DNA of 64,000 nt, from NCBI RefSeq assembly GCF_000327385.1, contig NW_008709421.1:1207126-1271125 (forward strand). The letters are read 5' to 3'. Each line of letters begins with the position of its first letter. Within the stretch, counting starts at the first letter, position 1. Shown here one piece after another: positions 59,500 through 64,000 of this stretch. A program made the position numbers and the translations under genes. The notes under the pieces were generated by a model, which did not search any database, was not told the DNA's origin, and saw only the letters and a list, made by a program, of their open reading frames with translations. Source of the DNA: Lottia gigantea (lineage: Eukaryota; Mollusca; Gastropoda; Lottiidae).

Positions 59500-62400
59500 G
59501 ACCTTGAAACTCTTAGTAACAACATGTTTTTTAGGTTTCAAAACTCAATACCTAATACGCCATAGCACCATATATTTCAAATTCCAACAAATGTATAAAA
59601 TATTATCACTATGATGTTCTGGTACATTTGCATGTCAATAATAATTTTCTTTCAACAGAATATATTGTTTTAATGTTGATTAGCTTCCAATTCTAATCAA
59701 GAATATGGTATTGGGATGGAGCTGTTCCCAGAACAAGGAATCATATATCATTCCACTCAATCAAACTAATGAAATCAGGAAATAAAACATGGACAATGTA
59801 CAATTGGCTTGGCAATCAAATCTCAACCAACAAAAACCAGTGATATTAATAACGAGACACTTTTCATTGTGACCAAAATGAGATTAAGGTCGTTATCAAA
59901 TTTTCCTTAGATATATTTTCCTGGTTTCGATTTGATAAAGATTACAAAAATATTTTCTGACAATTTAATACCGTGTGATACTTTATTACTTGAATTTTCC
60001 TTTACCTAGATTAAAGGAAATATCCCGAAGGAAGCAGGAATATTTTAACGGGGACATTTCCGCAAACAAGTTAAATGGCTTTGGGAATTTTGCTGTTTAC
60101 TTTCCTTATTCATGAATAGAATTAACACCTGGAATATGAGAAGAAGATTTTCTGACCTAAACTTGTACTTCAACTATCAGTTGAGCTTATGTCCCTGTCA
60201 CATCGGACTGCGGCCTATGCGACCATATTGCAATCCAACTCAGCGCATTTCTTTTAATATGTAAGGATTTGTTAACGGCGACCATCGGAGATTATGGCGA
60301 TCTTAACACACTCTGGATCAATTTTCCATCGCAGTTGCAACAGAGTTAGTACGCCTTTCCGGTGTGACGGGGCTATTAGATGCAATTGGGATATCTTTCA
60401 TCTTGCTAAATCTTGCCTCATAAATCACCAAAAAGGTACATGCCCTCTGCAAGCCCTTAGACCTATTATCAACAATCTATTGTTAAATAATAGTTTAAAC
60501 TTATTAATAATGATTTTAATGATCTAGATCAATAAATCGAGACAATCAGTTCTCTGGATGATTTATGTTTTATTTTCTGTATTTTTTGTATTGTCTGTAG
60601 TTACATGTTCCTACCATTACCATCATAATAAAGAGATGTTATTATCGATTGAAAATAGATCAATAGGATATTTTCTCTTCTTTCAAATTCTTCTTATTTT
60701 ATTGATTCTCCAATGTTTTTAGTTCTTTAATAATAATTATTGTTTTCAGACGAATATGGTTTGCAGATCTGCACTTATCGAGATAGAGATCACGAGGTGA
60801 AAAGCTGTAAGGAATTTGCGACTCAAATGAAAATAGATTTAGATTATATTCCAGATAAACATCAGTAATTAATAAGTCTTATTTCAATCTTGGATTCAGA
60901 GGTCTGTATATGAAGGGGCATTTTAGTGTTAAATGAAGAAAGAATAATAGAAACACAACTTTTTACGGGGATGTTAACATTGGTTTTTAGGTTATTTCCG
61001 TCTGAGTTATCCATGGCCGAAACCCTTTGGTGTGATCTTTTGTGGATTGTCCGAATCCATGTAGAGCCTGCAATAGCAATAGCATAAAAGCTTGTTCATC
61101 GAACTTTCTCAAGCCGACCGAGATCAGAAGATTTCAGTCAAAAGTCAAATAAAGCACACATCACGAACTCCTTTTCAATGCCCGCCAATTTATTGTTCAA
61201 AGAAAACAAGAAACCTGCGTGTCACTACTTGATTATAAAAAAGGAGAACAACGATTCTTTAAACATCCCATCATTGACTTTTTAAAAGGCTTGGTCGCCA
61301 TCTTTGTTTACAATCATAAGAAATCATCGATTGATCGTCATGGTAACTATACACAAAGTATTTTTTCTGCAAACTTCATAACTAGGCAATTGTTGCGCAA
61401 ATTTTAAAGTTCAGACTTCTCTTACAATATCAATATAGGTTAAAACGTGATCTTAAGAAATATATATTGTATTCAGAATGAGGCAATACAAGGTCATTCA
61501 GTTCAGAAGAATACAAAACTAGCCTATATCAACAGCAACGAAATCTATTCGTGAAATAACGTCTTTCACAATTTGTATGTTTTTTTCATTCTTCATTTTG
61601 GTAGTCAAGTTGTCATGAACCCAGAATATATTAAAATTGTTTCATGTATATATTTCTATTGAGCATTTATTGTTTAGTAAAGATATAATATTTATTAAAC
61701 AAATAACAAGATCATTCGTCTTTGATCATTCGCCGACATTTTGTAATTGTGCCTTCGTTGCACAGAAGTTTTTCGCTGTACTGCATTATTTTCAAACAAG
61801 TCTGTAGGATATAAAGTAATACTCTTATTTGACACCAACTGAAACGGTAATATGTGGTGAAGGCAACAAGGTGATTTATCCTGATATTTCTATAGAATTG
61901 ATGAATGCTGCAGGTTATTGATTATGGATGCTTTTTTCTTTGTTTCGAAGAATGCATAGTCATGCACTACTAGGAAATACAAATCTTTCACCTCTAAGAC
62001 GCATTTCTGACTAGTTCGAAACACTCCAGATTATCTGATCTGTATAATATGTCTTTCACGTAGGGCTACACTGTAAATAGTAAAATATTATTTAAATGAA
62101 GAGAATATTGTTTTAAGTAGGTTGTATTGACATTCAATAGTAATAATACATTAATACCAATATTTAATCGCAAGAACTTGTTCAAACAGCACACGTTATG
62201 TATGGTCCGAAAGGACTACCACACCGTCAAAACATTCATAGTTTAAAAATCACTCATTTCGTATTAGTTTTCTTCGGTTGAGGAAAATTTTAACTATTGG
62301 AATTAAAAGCGAGAAATTGAAGAACATTTTTCAGAGAATTAAAGTATAATATTGACACCATACCTTTTATCGTGATGGAAAAATACTTTTTTAAATTTCT

Positions 62401-62715
62401 TATCATGAACATTTGTAATTTAAGAGACACAATTCAAATCCACACCCTCTGTTAGATTGTCACTCTGTAACAAGTCAATTATTACTAACCAGTGCAATTC
62501 CTGCTTTATTATTATTATGCTGATAAAAAACACTGAAAAACAGATGATCACCAGATATCTCGTTTTCAATTTCCAAAGAGACGTAGCGGTTTCAATCTAC
62601 ACATTTTCTACCTGTACATTTTGGAAAATAAATCCCGAAAGCTAAGACTGTTTTATTTTTAAAACTTGAATTGTATCGACATAAGAAAGCGTAGTAAGCA
62701 GTAAGCAAAAGCGAC
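59500..62715. other. Upstream flank, no gene recognised
   Basis: Unique-looking, moderately CpG-rich DNA. 60.1-60.45 kb is the most gene-like by composition (GACTGCGGCCTATGCGACC, TTAACGGCGACCATCGG, a T-box half-site GGTGTGA near 60362), yet its frames, including 77 codons at 60294-60527, show no domain. Other open frames (61219-61407, 62457-62645) are likewise unrecognised. Confidence 0.35.
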
Positions 62716-63316
62716 AGAAAAGTTTGAATTTCGGACTACACATCTGAGTACTGTGTGTTCATTCTAATTTTATCCGAAAAAAGTGCATTATTCAAATATT
62801 GTTTCGGCATAGAAAAGTTTGAATTTCGGACTACATTTCGGAGCACTGTTTGTTCATTCTAATTTATATGTACATAGTGAAATATTCAAATATTATTTCG
62901 GCATAGAAAAGTTTGAATTTCGGACTACATTTTGGAGCACTGTTTGTTCATTCTAATTTATATGTACATAGTGAAATTTTCAAATATTATTTCGGCATAG
63001 AAAAGTTTGAATTTCGGACTACACTTCGGTGCACTGTATGTTCATTCTAATTTATCTGTTCATGGTGCATTTTTCAAATATTGTTTCGGCATAGAAAAGT
63101 TTGAATTCTGGACTACACTTCCAAGCACTGTATGTTCATTCTAATTTATCTGTTCATAGTGCATTGTTCAAATATTGTTTCGGCATAGAAAAATTTGAAT
63201 TCTGGACTACACTTCTGAGTACTGTGTGTTCCTTCTAATTTATATTTACATAGTGAAATGTTCAAATATTGTTTCGGCATAGAAACGTTTGAATTTCGGA
63301 CTTCATTTCGGTGCAC
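62716..63316. repeat. 94-bp minisatellite, ~6.4 units
   Basis: AGAAAAGTTTGAATT-CGGACT starts at 62716, 62811, 62905, 62999, 63093, 63187 and 63281, spacing 94-95 bp. Each unit also carries GCACTGT-TGTTCATTCTAATT and TTCAAATATT-TTTCGGCAT. Units differ mainly by substitutions. Confidence 0.9.
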
Positions 63317-63336
63317 TGTGTGTGTGTGTGTGTGTG
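63317..63336. repeat. (GT)n microsatellite
   Basis: About ten GT dinucleotides directly after the GTGCACTGTG word of the last 94-bp unit, so it probably grew from the minisatellite sequence itself. Confidence 0.85.
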
Positions 63337-63339
63337 GAA

Positions 63340-64000
63340 ATATTGTTTCTAAGTGATAAGTAACTGGAGACACACTCATATACGTTTGTTTACCATTGTT
63401 ACACTTAATGAACGATATTTAGACAATGTAGTTTGTAAGGAAGGTGTCTTTGAAAGCATATTAATCTACATTCAAACAACTTACTGTTTGATCAATATTT
63501 TAAAATTGGCCAACTTTTAATTGATTGTTGTATACTTGATGTACTAATAGACCCCGTTGTTATTGACGTTTCCATCAATTACATGTAGATTTAACAAAAT
63601 TGTAAATCCCTTTTATAATTCTCTGAAACTTGTGCTGGAAAGAGCACCGAGAAACTCGAACAGCGAAGTTCTTTTTCGATTAAAAATCTTTTAAAGTAAC
63701 ATTGGGGAAAGTGTATGATCTGTTCATCCATTGGTAATGTCGATGTGGGTTGGTGAAAATGTGATATGTATTGTATTGTTCACTCACTTGTTTGGTACTT
63801 GGTATGTGAGGGTAAAAGGGTATGCTCTAATTCCTATCCATTGTTTAGGCTGCCATACTTGCCAGAATATTTCCACTATTTCAATATTATGTTGATACTG
63901 CAGGCTTTTTTTATAGTTAGTTTTCAGTGTATTCTTTACTTTGATTAGCGTTAAATCAAGATTTCTGGCAGTCGCAAAAATTCAAATTCACTCGAAGTAT
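63340..64000. other. Right edge, nothing recognised
   Basis: AT-rich DNA with one chance frame of 60 codons (63766-63948) and no recognised repeat, motif or gene. Confidence 0.4.

Overview
The window looks like nuclear DNA of an invertebrate, most likely a bivalve mollusc or another lophotrochozoan. This is inferred from the AT-rich composition, a single GT-bounded coding exon, tRNA-headed SINEs, many short non-autonomous DNA transposons and several minisatellites. There are no bacterial-type genes. I read it as the 5' end and giant first intron of one minus-strand protein gene, plus its upstream flank. The one coding segment I can support is a first coding exon at 44961-45068 (minus). It ends in a consensus splice donor at 44960, so the first intron is at least 44.9 kb long and runs off the left edge.

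Layout. 1-34.8 kb: CpG-poor, repeat-rich sequence, read as intron. It holds SINEs, hAT-like MITEs, a TTAA-ended MITE family, a 400-bp MITE family with 3-bp target duplications, and 43-bp and 25-bp minisatellites. A strong candidate recursive-splice site lies at 12470-12494 (minus). 34.8-46.4 kb: CpG dinucleotides are visibly more common and almost no SINE or MITE copies are seen. This part contains the first exon, a promoter-like region (45.27-45.60 kb) with CRE, E-box and reversed CCAAT motifs, a perfect E2F-type site inside the intron, a diverged duplicated block beside the exon, and one retroelement RNase H-like relic. 46.4-50.2 kb: a homopolymer run, two dispersed repeats and a 1.75-kb satellite full of forkhead-type GTAAACA motifs. 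50.2-64 kb: upstream flank with a SINE nested in a MITE, further SINEs and MITEs, a hammerhead/Penelope-like motif and a 94-bp minisatellite.

No tRNA, rRNA, CRISPR or intact transposase or reverse-transcriptase gene was found. Nearly all open reading frames of 60-101 codons look like chance frames in AT-rich DNA or frames through repeats. The gene carrying the exon is not identified: its first 36 residues are polar and low in information. Readings of the intron, promoter and recursive splicing are inferences from sequence motifs; no transcript data were available.
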